From Siphonodentalium dalli (Eukaryota; Mollusca; Scaphopoda; Gadilida; Siphonodentaliidae): a stretch of DNA of 64,000 nucleotides. A program made the translations under genes and the position numbers. The DNA lies in the NCBI GenBank assembly GCA_032622095.1, contig CP136062.1, forward strand, positions 34,348,918 to 34,412,917. Direction: 5' to 3'. This document shows, piece after piece, positions 50,324 to 62,198 of this stretch. The notes below the pieces were generated by a model, which was given only the letters and a program-made list of their open reading frames with translations, made no database searches and was not told where the DNA came from. How positions within the stretch are numbered: position 1 is the first letter of the stretch; every line of letters begins with the position of its first letter.

Positions 50324-50533
50324 CAGTAATGCTCTAATTAATCGACTCCTTAACCACAGCAGAATTATGGGTAACTTTTCAGGATTTAGTTGGAAATATG
50401 GCTTGTTGCCATTCATCAGAAAGCTCTTGGCCAAGAGCTTTCCGATTAATGGCAACAAGACATATTTCCGACTAAATCCTGAAAAGTTACCCATAATTCT
50501 GCTGTGGGGAGTCGATTATTTAGAGCATTACTG
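50324..50533. mobile_element. 210-bp palindromic MITE with TA duplication
   Basis: Nearly the whole element is one hairpin centred on 'gctcttggccaagagc'. The ends are 'cagtaatgctctaa' and its reverse complement, flanked by TA (50322-50323 and 50534-50535). The CAGT start and TA target are typical of Tc1/mariner-derived MITEs. It has no coding capacity. Confidence 0.85.
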
Positions 50534-50663
50534 TATTTGAATAATGTATCAGTCAAGTATTATAGCTGAAAAATTCAACATTGGTTTTACCTTTACTAAA
50601 ACATAACATCTGACTTGCATAATAATGTAAATGAACAAGCCTGCAAATAGTGTGTCTGTCATT

Positions 50664-50890
50664 TGCAGAATGAGGTCCACAGAGTGTAAATTTAGTGATG
50701 CTATCCCACATCCCAAATTCACCCTCTGGGAACCTCATTCTGCTGAGGTCTCAACTCCTATGGCCCATGGGAGACCTGAGGATCAGATTGAAGTTCCCCA
50801 GTTGAAGTTGGTGATGTTCACACATTAGTCACCTCGATTATGCATTTTATCTTCTCTAATTTTATGGGATATAGAATCTTCCCAGAAGAG
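50664..50890 (+). mobile_element. SINE body, headless copy
   Basis: Matches the body at 35080-35345 and 35360-35455 ('gaatgaggtccaca', 'gtgatgcta', 'caaattcaccctctgggaac', 'gttggtga', 'attatgcatttta', 'cttcccagaag'). The inverted blocks 'agaatgaggt' and 'acctcattct' form a hairpin. It abuts the satellite array. Confidence 0.6.
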
Positions 50891-52923
50891 AACAAGAGCA
50901 TCGTAACAAATTTCATGACGATCTGACCAAAGCTACAACCTGTAGGCCGCGCCAGAGGATTTAGTCATGCAAAGAGTTAAATCCAAGATGGCTTCTGGTG
51001 ACCATTTTTTTTGGCCGAATGACCCCCAAAATGACTCGTTCCCATCTACATGTCAATATTAATATCCATGACAAATTTCATGATGATCAGACAAACGGTA
51101 CGACCTGTAGCCTGTGCTAATGGATTGAATATTGAAATCCAAGACGCCACTGGCGGCCATGTTTTTTTCCCGAATGAACCCAAAATGACTCGTTCCCATC
51201 TACATTTCAATGTCAACAGCTATGACACATTTTATGATGACCCGACCAAGGGTACGACCTGTAGGTCGTACCAAAGAATTTAGTCATGAAAAGAGTAAAT
51301 GTAAGATGGCGGCCGGCAGCCATGTTTTTTGGCCGAATGACCCCAAAATTACTCGTTCCCATCTACATGTCAATGTTAACATTCAAGACAAATTTCATGA
51401 TGATCAGACCAAAGGTACCTGTACGACCTGTAGCCCGTGCTACTGGATTGAATTTTGAAATCCAAGATGGCCACTGGCGGCCATGTTGTTTGTCCGAATG
51501 ACCCCAAAACGACTCGTTCCCATCTGCATTCCAATTTCAACAGCCATGACAAATTTCATGATGATCAGACTAAAGGTACGACCTGTAACCCGTGCTAAAG
51601 GATTTAGTCATACAAAGAGTACAATCCAAAATGGCTGCTGGCGGCCATGTTTTTTTGCCGAATGACCCCAAAATGACTCGTTCCCATCTACATGTCATTG
51701 TTAACATCCATGAAAAAATTTATGATGATCCGACCAAAGGTACGTCTATGACCTGTAATTTAGTCATGCAAAGAGTAAAATCTAAGATGGCTGCCGGCGC
51801 GGTGGCCATGTTTTTGGGGCGAACAACCCCAAAATTACTCGTTCCCATCTACATGTCAATATTAACATCCAAGACAAATTTCATGATGATCAGACGAACA
51901 GTACGACCTGTAGCCCGTGCTAATGGATTGAATATTGAAATCCAAGATGGCCACTGGCAGCCATGTTTTTTTCCTGAATGAACACAAAATGACTCGTTCC
52001 CATCAACATGTCAATGTCAACAGCCATGACAAATTTCATGATGATCAGAATGAAAGTGTCAATGACACTGTAGCTCAACTTAGGTAGGGGAATAATTTAA
52101 TGGTTTACAGTAAATGGAGAAATAGGAAAGATGCTGATTGAAATGTCTTACCTGTGCCAAAGGATTTAGTCATGCAAATAGTAAAATCCAAGATGGCTGC
52201 TGCCGAATGACCCCAAAAGAACTTGTTCCCATCTACATGTCATTATTAACATCCATGACAAATTTTATGAAGATCCGACCAAAGCTACAACCTGTAGCCT
52301 ACTCCAAAGGATTTAGTCATGCAAAGAGTAAAATCCAAGATGGTTGCTGGCGGCCATGTTTTTTTGCCGAACGACCCCAAAATGACATGTTCCGATCTAC
52401 ATGTCAATATTATCATCCATGACAAATTTCATGAGTATCAGACGAATAGTATGACATGTAGCCCGCCCGCGTCAATGGATTTAATTTTGAAATCCAAGAT
52501 GGGCCACCAGCGGCCATGTTTTTTGGCCGAATGACCCATCTACATGTCAATGTCAACATCCGTGACAAATTTCATGAAGATCCGACCAAAGGTATGACCT
52601 GTAGCCCGTGCTAAACGATTTAGTCATGCAAAGAGTAAAATTCAAGATGGTTGCTGGCGGCCATGTTTTTTGGCCGAATGACCCCAAAATGACTCGTTCA
52701 CATCTACATGTCATTGTTAACATCCGTGCCAAATTTCATGGAGATCCGACCAAAGGTATGACCTGTAGCCCGTGCTAAACGATTTAGTCATGCAAAGAGT
52801 AAAATTCAAGATGGCTGCTGGCGGCCATGTTTTTTGGTGGAATGACCCCAAAATGACTCGTTTCATCTAGATGTCATTGTTAACATCCATGACAAATTTC
52901 ATGAAGATCTGACCAAAGCTAAA

Positions 52924-53212
52924 GATCGAACACATATGCACACATCATGCTGTTGTAAAATGCTCATTTATGTTCTATATTATCCAATACATATGGTTGT
53001 ATATGTGAACAAAGACAGCACTTTATTTGATGTATGTGTCATATATATGTTATATTATTGAATAAATATATGCCACTACTCACTTTTTATTGAACATATA
53101 CATGACATTGACTTTTATACAGGCACTGGATGTTCGATGTTGTAAACATATATGTGGTATTTTACAACACAAATGTGCATGTTACAATACCAGTGTGCAT
53201 ATGTGTTCGATC
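52924..53212. repeat. Palindrome core 1 (289 bp)
   Basis: Ends are the perfect 20-bp inverted pair gatcgaacacatatgcacac and gtgtgcatatgtgttcgatc. The AT-rich body contains 'ctatattatccaatacatat' and 'ttattgaacatatacatgac'. Flanking satellite is plus on the left, minus on the right. Confidence 0.9.
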
Positions 53213-53712
53213 TTTAGCTTTGGTCAGATCTTCATGAAATTTGTCATGAATATTGACATTGACATGTAGATGGGAACGAGTCATTTTGGGGTCATTTGGC
53301 CAAAAAACATGGCCGCCAGCAGCCATCTTGGATTTTACTCTTTGCATGACTAAATCCTTTGGCGCGGGCTACAGGTTGTACCTTTGGTCTAATCTTTATG
53401 AAATTTGTCATGGATATTGACATGTAGATGGGAACGAGTCATTTGGGGTCATTTGGCCAAAAAACATGGCCGCTGGCGGTCATCTCGGATTTAAAAATTT
53501 AAGCCATTGGCGCGGGCTACAGGTCGTACTGTTCGTCTGATCATGAAATGTGTTATGGATGTTAACAATGACATGTAGATGGGAACGAGCCATTTTAGGG
53601 TTTTTCGGCATTAAAGCATGGCTGCCAATGGCCATGTTGGATTTTACTTTTTGCATGACTAAAGCTATCAAATATTTTTAAATATAGCCGCCAGCAACCA
53701 TCTTAGATTTTA

Positions 53713-53821
53713 CTTTTATATACATACCGGTATATCTCTCCATGTTGATAACCTAGTATTAGACATTCAATTTTCCACATTCCTAATCGCTCCATTGACT
53801 GTAGCACATTAAATTATTCCC
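53713..53821 (-). repeat. Minus-to-plus spacer 1
   Basis: 'gttgataacctagtattaga', 'cctaatcgctccattgactg' and 'aaattattccc' are the reversed subterminal start of the satellite-bearing element (compare 452-530 and the reverse of 39145-39215). Confidence 0.85.
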
Positions 53822-54171
53822 TGAAGATCTGACCAAAGGTACGACCTGTAGCCCGTGCCAAAGGATTTAGTAATGTAAAGAGTAAAATTCAAGATGGTTG
53901 CTGGGGGCCATGTTTTTTGGCCGAATGACCCCAAAATGACTCATTCACATCTACGTGTCATTGTTAAAATCTGTGACAAATTTCATGAAGATCCGACCAA
54001 AGGTACGACCTGTAGCCCGTGCTAAACGATTTAGTCATGCAAAGAGTAAAATTCAAGATGGCTGCTGGCGGCCATGTTTTTTGGTGGAATGACCCCAAAA
54101 TTACTCGTTCCCATCTAGATGTCATTGTTAACATCCATGACAAATTTCATGAAGATCTGACCAAAGCTAAA

Positions 54172-54460
54172 GATCGAACACATATGCACACGGCATGCTG
54201 TTGTAAAATGCTCATTTATGTTCTATATTATCCAATACATATGGTTGTATATGTGAACAAAGACAGCACTTTATTTTATGTATGTGTCATATATATGTTA
54301 TATTATTGAATAAATATATGCCACTACTCACTTTTTATTGAACATATACATGACATCGACTTTTATACAGCCACTGGATGTTCGATGTTTTAAACATATA
54401 TGTGATATTTTACAACACAAATGTGCATGTTACAACACCAGTGTGCATATGTGTTCGATC
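54172..54460. repeat. Palindrome core 2 (289 bp)
   Basis: Same 20-bp inverted ends as core 1. Differs in details such as 'cacacggcatgctg' and 'cagccactgg'. It shares these with core 4. Confidence 0.9.
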
Positions 54461-55130
54461 TTTAGCTTTGGTCAGATCTTCATGAAATTTGTCATGAATA
54501 TTGACATTGACATGTAGATGGGAACGAGTCATTTTGGGGTCATTTGGCCAAAAAACATGGCCGCCAGCAGCCATCTTGGATTTTACTCTTTGCATGACTA
54601 AATCGTTTAGCACGGGCTACAGGTCGTACCTTTGGTCGGAACTTCATGAAATTTGTCATTGATATTAGAAATGACATGTATATGGGACGAGTCATTTTGG
54701 GGTTATTTGGCCGAAAAACAAGGCCGCCAGCAGCCATCTTGGATTTTACTCTTTGCATTACTAAATCCTTTGGCGCGGGCTACAGGTTGTACCTTTGGTC
54801 TAATCTTTATGAAATTTGTCATGGATATTGACATTGACATGTAGATGGGAACGAGTCATTTGGGGTCATTTGGCCAAAAAACATGGCCGCTGGCGGTCAT
54901 CTCGGATTTAAAAATTTAAGCCATTGGCGCGGGCTACAGGTCGTACTGTTCGTCTGATCATGAAATGTGTTATGGATGTTAACAATGACATGTAGATGGG
55001 AACGAGCCATTTTAGGGTTTTTCGGCATTAAAGCATGGCTGCCAATGGCCATGTTGGATTTAACTTTTTGCATGACTAAAGCTATCAAATATTTTTGAAT
55101 ATAGCCGCCAGCAACCATCTTAGATTTTAC

Positions 55131-55238
55131 TTTTATATACATACCGGTATATCTCTCCATGTTGATAACCTAGTATTAGACATTCAATTTTCCACATTCC
55201 TAATCGCTCCATTGACTGTAACACATTAAATTATTCCC
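55131..55238 (-). repeat. Minus-to-plus spacer 2
   Basis: Same sequence as spacer 1, including 'ataccggtat', with a few substitutions. Confidence 0.85.
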
Positions 55239-55751
55239 TGAAGATCTGACCAAAGGTACGACCTGTAGCCCGTGCCAAAGGATTTAGTAATGTAAAGAGT
55301 AAAATTCAAGATGGTTGCTGGCGGCCATGTTTTTTGGCCGAATGACCCCAAAATGACTCGTTCACATCTACATGTCATTGTTAACATCCGTGACAAATTT
55401 CATGAAGATCCGACCAAAGGTATGACCTGTAGCCCGTGCTAAACGATTTAGTCATGCAAAGAGTAAAATTCAAGATGGTTGCTGGCGGCCATGTTTTTTG
55501 GCCGAATGACCCCAAAATGACTCGTTCACATCTACATGTCATTGTTAACATCCGTGCCAAATTTCATGGAGATCCGACCAAAGGTATGACCTGTAGCCCG
55601 TGCTAAACGATTTAGTCATGCAAAGAGTAAAATTCAAGATGGCTGCTGGCGGCCATGTTTTTTGGTGGAATGACCCCAAAATGACTCGTTTCATCTAGAT
55701 GTCATTGTTAACATCCATGACAAATTTCATGAAGATCTGACCAAAGCTAAA

Positions 55752-56040
55752 GATCGAACACATATGCACACATCATGCTGTTGTAAAATGCTCATTTATG
55801 TTCTATATTATCCAATACATATGGTTGTATATGTGAACAAAGACAGCACTTTATTTGATGTATGTGTCATATATATGTTATATTATTGAATAAATATATG
55901 CCACTACTCACTTTTTATTGAACATATACATGACATTGACTTTTATACAGGCACTGGATGTTCGATGTTGTAAACATATATGTGGTATTTTACAACACAA
56001 ATGTGCATGTTACAATACCAGTGTGCATATGTGTTCGATC
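55752..56040. repeat. Palindrome core 3 (289 bp)
   Basis: Apparently identical to core 1 by eye ('cacacatcatgctg', 'caggcactgg', 'gttacaataccag'). It lies 2,828 bp from it within a larger duplication. Confidence 0.9.
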
Positions 56041-56546
56041 TTTAGCTTTGGTCAGATCTTCATGAAATTTGTCATGAATATTGACATTGACATGTAGATG
56101 GGAACGAGTCATTTTGGGGTCATTTGGCCAAAAAACATGGCCGCCAGCAGCCATCTTGGATTTTACTCTTTGCATGACTAAATCCTTTGGCGCGGGCTAC
56201 AGGTTGTACCTTTGGTCTAATCTTTATGAAATTTGTCATGGATATTGACATTGACATGTAGATGGGAACGAGTCATTTGGGGTCATTTGGCCAAAAAACA
56301 TGGCCGCTGGCGGTCATCTCGGATTTAAAAATTTAAGCCATTGGCGCGGGCTACAGGTCGTACTGTTCGTCTGATCATGAAATGTGTTATGGATGTTAAC
56401 AATGACATGTAGATGGGAACGAGCCATTTTAGGGTTTTTCGGCATTAAAGCATGGCTGCCAATGGCCATGTTGGATTTTACTTTTTGCATGACTAAAGCT
56501 ATCAAATATTTTTAAATATAGCCGCCAGCAACCATCTTAGATTTTA

Positions 56547-56654
56547 CTTTTATATACATACCGGTATATCTCTCCATGTTGATAACCTAGTATTAGACAT
56601 TCAATTTTCCACATTCCTAATCGCTCCATTGACTGTAGCACATTAAATTATTCC
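56547..56654 (-). repeat. Minus-to-plus spacer 3
   Basis: Matches spacer 1, at the offset of the 2.83-kb duplication. Confidence 0.85.
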
Positions 56655-57005
56655 CTGAAGATCTGACCAAAGGTACGACCTGTAGCCCGTGCCAAAGGAT
56701 TTAGTAATGTAAAGAGTAAAATTCAAGATGGTTGCTGGGGGCCATGTTTTTTGGCCGAATGACCCCAAAATGACTCATTCACATCTACGTGTCATTGTTA
56801 ACATCTGTGACAAATTTCATGAAGATCCGACCAAAGGTACGACCTGTAGCCCGTGCTAAACGATTTAGTCATGCAAAGAGTAAAATTCAAGATGGCTGCT
56901 GGCGGCCATGTTTTTTGGTGGAATGACCCCAAAATTACTCGTTCCCATCTAGATGTCATTGTTAACATCCATGACAAATTTCATGAAGATCTGACCAAAG
57001 CTAAA

Positions 57006-57294
57006 GATCGAACACATATGCACACGGCATGCTGTTGTAAAATGCTCATTTATGTTCTATATTATCCAATACATATGGTTGTATATGTGAACAAAGACAG
57101 CACTTTATTTTATGTATGTGTCATATATATGTTATATTATTGAATAAATATATGCCACTACTCACTTTTTATTGAACATATACATGACATCGACTTTTAT
57201 ACAGCCACTGGATGTTCGATGTTTTAAACATATATGTGGTATTTTACAACACAAATGTGCATGTTACAACACCAGTGTGCATATGTGTTCGATC
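57006..57294. repeat. Palindrome core 4 (289 bp)
   Basis: Near-copy of core 2, 2,834 bp away. Same inverted ends. Confidence 0.9.
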
Positions 57295-58090
57295 TTTAGC
57301 TTTGGTCAGATCTTCATGAAATTTGTCATGAATATTGACATTGACATGTAGATGGGTACGAGTCATTTTGGGGTCATTTGGCTAAAAAACATGGCCGACA
57401 GCAGCCATCTTGGATTTTACTCTTTGCATGACTAAATCCTTTGGCATTGGCTACAGGTCGTACCTTTGGTCGGAACTTCATTAAATTTGTCATTGATATT
57501 AGAAATGACATGTATATGGGAACGAGTCATTTTGGGGTTATTTGGCCGAAAAACATGGCCGCCAGCAGCCATCTTGGATTTTATTCTTTGCATTACTAAA
57601 TCCTATGGCGCGGGCTACAGGTTGTACCTTTGGTCTAATCTTTATGAAATTTGTCATGTATGTTAACACTGACATGTAGATGGGAACGAGTCATTTTGAG
57701 GCCATTCGGCCAAAAAACATGGCCGCCAGCAGCCATCTTGGATTTTACTCTTTGCATTACTAAATCCTTTGGCGCGGGCTACAGGTTGTACCTTTGATCT
57801 AATCTTTATGAAATTTGTCATGAATATTGACATTGACATGTAGATGGGAACGAGTCATTTTGGGGTCATTTGGCCAAAAAACATGGCCGCTGGCGGTCAT
57901 CTCGGATTTAAAAATTCAATCCATTGTCGCGGGCTACAGGTCGTACCTGTTATGGATGTTAACAATGACATGTAGATGGGAAAGAGCCATTTTAGGGTTA
58001 TTCGGCATTAAAACATGGCTGCCAGTGGCCATCTTGGATTTTACATCTTGCATGACTAAAGCTAGCCGCCAGCAACCATCTTAGATTTTA

Positions 58091-58189
58091 CTTTTATATA
58101 TATCTCTTCATGTTGATAACCTAGTATTAGACATTCAACTTTCCACATTCCTAATCGCTCCATTGACTGTAACACATTAAATTATTCCC
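58091..58189 (-). repeat. Minus-to-plus spacer 4
   Basis: Shorter variant lacking the 'cataccgg' portion; otherwise as spacer 1. Confidence 0.85.
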
Positions 58190-58703
58190 TGAAGATCTGA
58201 CCAAAGGTACGACCTGTAGCCCGTGCCAAAGGATTTAGTAATGTAAAGAGTAAAATTCAAGATGGTTGCTGGCGGCCATGTTTTTTGGCTGAATGACCCC
58301 AAAATGACTCATTCACATCTACATGTCATTGTTAACATCCGTGACAAATTTCATGAAGATCCGACCAAAGGTATGACCTGTAGCCCGTGCTAAACGATTT
58401 AGTCATGCAAAGAGTAAAATTCAAGATGGTTGCTGGCGGCCATGTTTTTTGGCCGAATGAACACAAAATGACTCGTTCACATCTACATGTCATTGTTAAC
58501 ATCCGTGACAAATTTCATGAAGATCCGACCAAAGGTATGACCTGTAGCCCGTGCTAAACAATTTAGTCATGCAAAGAGTAAAATTCAAGATGGCTGCTGG
58601 CGGCCATGTTTTTTGGCGGAATGACCCCAAAATTACTCGTTCCCATCTAGATGTCATTGTTACCATCCATGACAAATTTCATGAAGATCTGACCAAATCT
58701 AAA

Positions 58704-58994
58704 GATCGAACACATATGCACACGGTATGCTGTTGTAAAATGCTCATTTATGTTCTATATTATCCAATACATATGGTTGTATATGTGAACAAAGACAGCA
58801 CTTTATTTGATGTATGTGTCATATATATGTTATATTATTGAATAAATATATGCCACTACTCACTTTTTATTGAACATATACATGACATTGACTTTTATAC
58901 AGGCACTGGATGTTCGATGTTGTAAACATATATATGTGGTATTTTACAACACAAATGTGCATGTTACAACACCAGTGTGCATATGTGTTCGATC
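58704..58994. repeat. Palindrome core 5 (291 bp)
   Basis: Same inverted ends. Two extra bases come from an added 'ta' in 'aacatatatatgtgg'. The left flank reads 'accaaatctaaa' rather than 'accaaagctaaa'. Confidence 0.9.
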
Positions 58995-59596
58995 TTTAGC
59001 TTTGGTCAGATCTTCATGAAATTTGTCATGAATATTGACATTGACATGTAGATGGGAACGAGTCATTTTGGGGTCATTTGGCTAAAAAACATGGCCGCCA
59101 GCAGCCATCTTGGATTTTACTCTTTGCATGACTAAATCCTTAGGCATTGGCTACAGGTCGTACCTTTGGTCGGAACTTCGTGAAATTTGTCATTGATATT
59201 AGAAATGACATCTATATGTCATTGTTAACATCCGTGACAAATTTCATGAAGATCCGACCAAAGGTATGACCTGTAGCCCGTGCTAAACGATTTAGTCATG
59301 CAAAGAGTAAAATTCAAGATGGTTGCTGGCGGCCATGTTTTTTGGCCGAATGACCCCAAAATGACTCGTTCACATCTACATGTCATTGTTAACATCCGTG
59401 ACAAATTTCATGAAGATCCGACCAAAGGTATGACCTGTAGCCCGTGCTAAACGATTTAGTCATGCAAAGAGTAAAATTCAAGATGGCTGCTGGCGGCCAT
59501 GTTTTTTGGCGGAATGACCCCAAAATTACTCGTTCCCATCTAGATGTCATTGTTACCATCCATGACAAATTTCATGAAGATCTGACCAAATCTAAA

Positions 59597-59885
59597 GATC
59601 GAACACATATGCACACGGCATGCTGTTGTAAAATGCTCATTTATGTTCTATATTATCCAATACATATGGTTGTATATGTGAACAAAGACAGCACTTTATT
59701 TGATGTATGTGTCATATATATGTTATATTATTGAATAAATATATGCCACTACTCACTTTTTATTGAACATATACATGACATTGACTTTTATACAGGCACT
59801 GGATGTTCGATGTTGTAAACATATATGTGGTATTTTACAACACAAATGTGCATGTTACAACACCAGTGTGCATATGTGTTCGATC
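59597..59885. repeat. Palindrome core 6 (289 bp)
   Basis: Close relative of core 5, 893 bp downstream, sharing the 'accaaatctaaa' flank. Confidence 0.9.
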
Positions 59886-60680
59886 TTTAGCTTTGGTCAG
59901 ATCTTCATGAAATTTGTCATGAATATTGACATTGACATGTAGATGGGAACGAGTCATTTTGGGGTCATTTGGCTAAAAAATATGGCCGCCAGCAGCCATC
60001 TTGGATTTTACTCTTTGCATGACTAAATCGTTTAGCACGGCTACAGGTCGTACCTTTGGTCGGAACTTCATGAAATTTGTCATTGATATTAGAAATGACA
60101 TGTATATGGGAACGAGTCATTTTGGGGTTATTTGGCCGAAAAACATGGCCGCCAGCAGCCATCTTGGATTTTACTCTTTGCATTACTAAATCCTATGGCG
60201 CGGGCTACAGGTTGTACCTTTGGACTAATCTTTATGAAATTTGTCATGTATGTTAACACTGATATGTAGATGGGAACGAGTCATTTTGAGGCCATTCGGC
60301 CAAAAAACATGACCGCCAGCAGCCATCTTGGATTTTACTCTTTGCATTACTAAATCCTTTGGCGCGGGCTACAGGTTGTACCTTTGATCTAATCTTTATG
60401 AAATTTGTCATGAATATTAACATTGACATGTAGATGGGAACGAGTCATTTTGGGGTCATTTGGCCAAAAAACATGGCCGCTGGCGGTCATCTCGGATTTA
60501 AAAATTCAATCCATTGGCGCGGGCTACAGGTCGTACCTGTTATGGATGTTAACAATGACATGTAGATGGGAAAGAGCCATTTTAGGGTTATTCGGCATTA
60601 AAACATGGCTGCCAGTGGCCATCTTGGATTTTACATCCTGCATGACTAAAGCTAGCCGCCAGCAACCATCTTAGATTTTA

Positions 60681-60779
60681 CTTTTATATATATCTCTTCA
60701 TGTTGATAACCTAGTATTAGACATTCAACTTTCCACATTCCTAATCGCTCCATTGACTGTAACACATTAAATTATTCCC
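60681..60779 (-). repeat. Minus-to-plus spacer 5
   Basis: Short variant like spacer 4, about 2,590 bp from it. Confidence 0.85.
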
Positions 60780-61129
60780 TGAAGATCTGACCAAAGGTAC
60801 GACCTGTAGCCCGTGCCAAAGGATTTAGTAATGTAAAGAGTAAAATTCAAGATGGTTGCTGGCGGCCATGTTTTTTGGCCGAATGACCCCAAAATGACTC
60901 GTTCACATCTACATGTCATTGTTAACATCCGTGACAAATTTCATGAAGATCCGACCTAAGGTATGACCTGTAGCCCGTGCTAAACGATTTAGTCATGCAA
61001 AGAGTAAAATTCAAGATGGCTGCTGGCGGCCATGTTTTTTGGTTGAATGACCCCAAAATTACTCGTTCCCATCTAGATGTCATTGTTAACATCCATGACA
61101 AATTTCATGAAGATCTGACCAAAGCTAAA

Positions 61130-61418
61130 GATCGAACACATATGCACACGGCATGCTGTTGTAAAATGCTCATTTATGTTCTATATTATCCAATACATAT
61201 GGTTGTATATGTGAACAAAGACAGCACTTTATTTGATGTATGTGTCATATATATGTTATATTATTGAATAAATATATGCCACTACTCACTTTTTATTGAA
61301 CATATACATGACATTGACTTTTATACAGGCACTGGATGTTCGATGTTGTAAACATATATGTGGTATTTTACAACACAAGTGTGCATGTTACAACACCAGT
61401 GTGCATATGTGTTCGATC
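61130..61418. repeat. Palindrome core 7 (289 bp)
   Basis: Same inverted ends. Carries 'cacaagtgtgcatg' where the others have 'cacaaatgtgcatg'. Confidence 0.9.
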
Positions 61419-62091
61419 TTTAGCTTTGGTCAGATCTTCATGAAATTTGTCATGAATATTGACATTGACATGTAGATGGGAACGAGTCATTTTGGGGTCA
61501 TTTGGCCAAAAAAACATGGCCGCCAGCAGCCATCTTGGATTTTACTCTTTGCATGACTAAATCGTTTAGCACGGGCGACAGGTCGTACCTTTGGTCGGAA
61601 CTTCATGAAATTTGTCATTGATATTAGAAATGACATGTATATGGGACGAGTCATTTTGGGGTTATTTGGCCGAAAAACATGGCCGCCAGCAGCCATCTTG
61701 GATTTTACTCTTTGCATTACTAAATCCTTTGGCGCGGGCTACAGGTTGTACCTTTGGTCTAATCTTTATGAAATTTGTCATGGATATTGACATTGACATG
61801 TAGATGGGAACGAGTCATTTGGGGTCATTTGGCCAAAAAACATGGCCGCTGGCGGTCATCTCGGATTTATAAATTTAAGCCATTGGCGCAGGCTACAGGT
61901 CGTACTGTTCGTCTGATCATGAAATGTGTTATGGATGTTAACAATGACATGTAGATGGGAACGAGCCATTTTAGGGTTTTTCGGCATTAAAGCATGGCTG
62001 CCAATGGCCATGTTGGATTTTACTTTTTGCATGACTAAAGCTATCAAATATTTTTGAATATAGCCGCCAGCAACCATCTTAGATTTTACTT

Positions 62092-62198
62092 TTATATACA
62101 TACCGGTATATCTCTCCATGTTGATAACCTAGTATTAGACATTCAATTTTCCACATTCCTAATCGCTCCATTGACTGTAACACATTAAATTATTCCCT
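62092..62198 (-). repeat. Minus-to-plus spacer 6
   Basis: Long variant like spacers 1-3, with 'ataccggtat'. The plus satellite then continues to the window edge. Confidence 0.85.
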
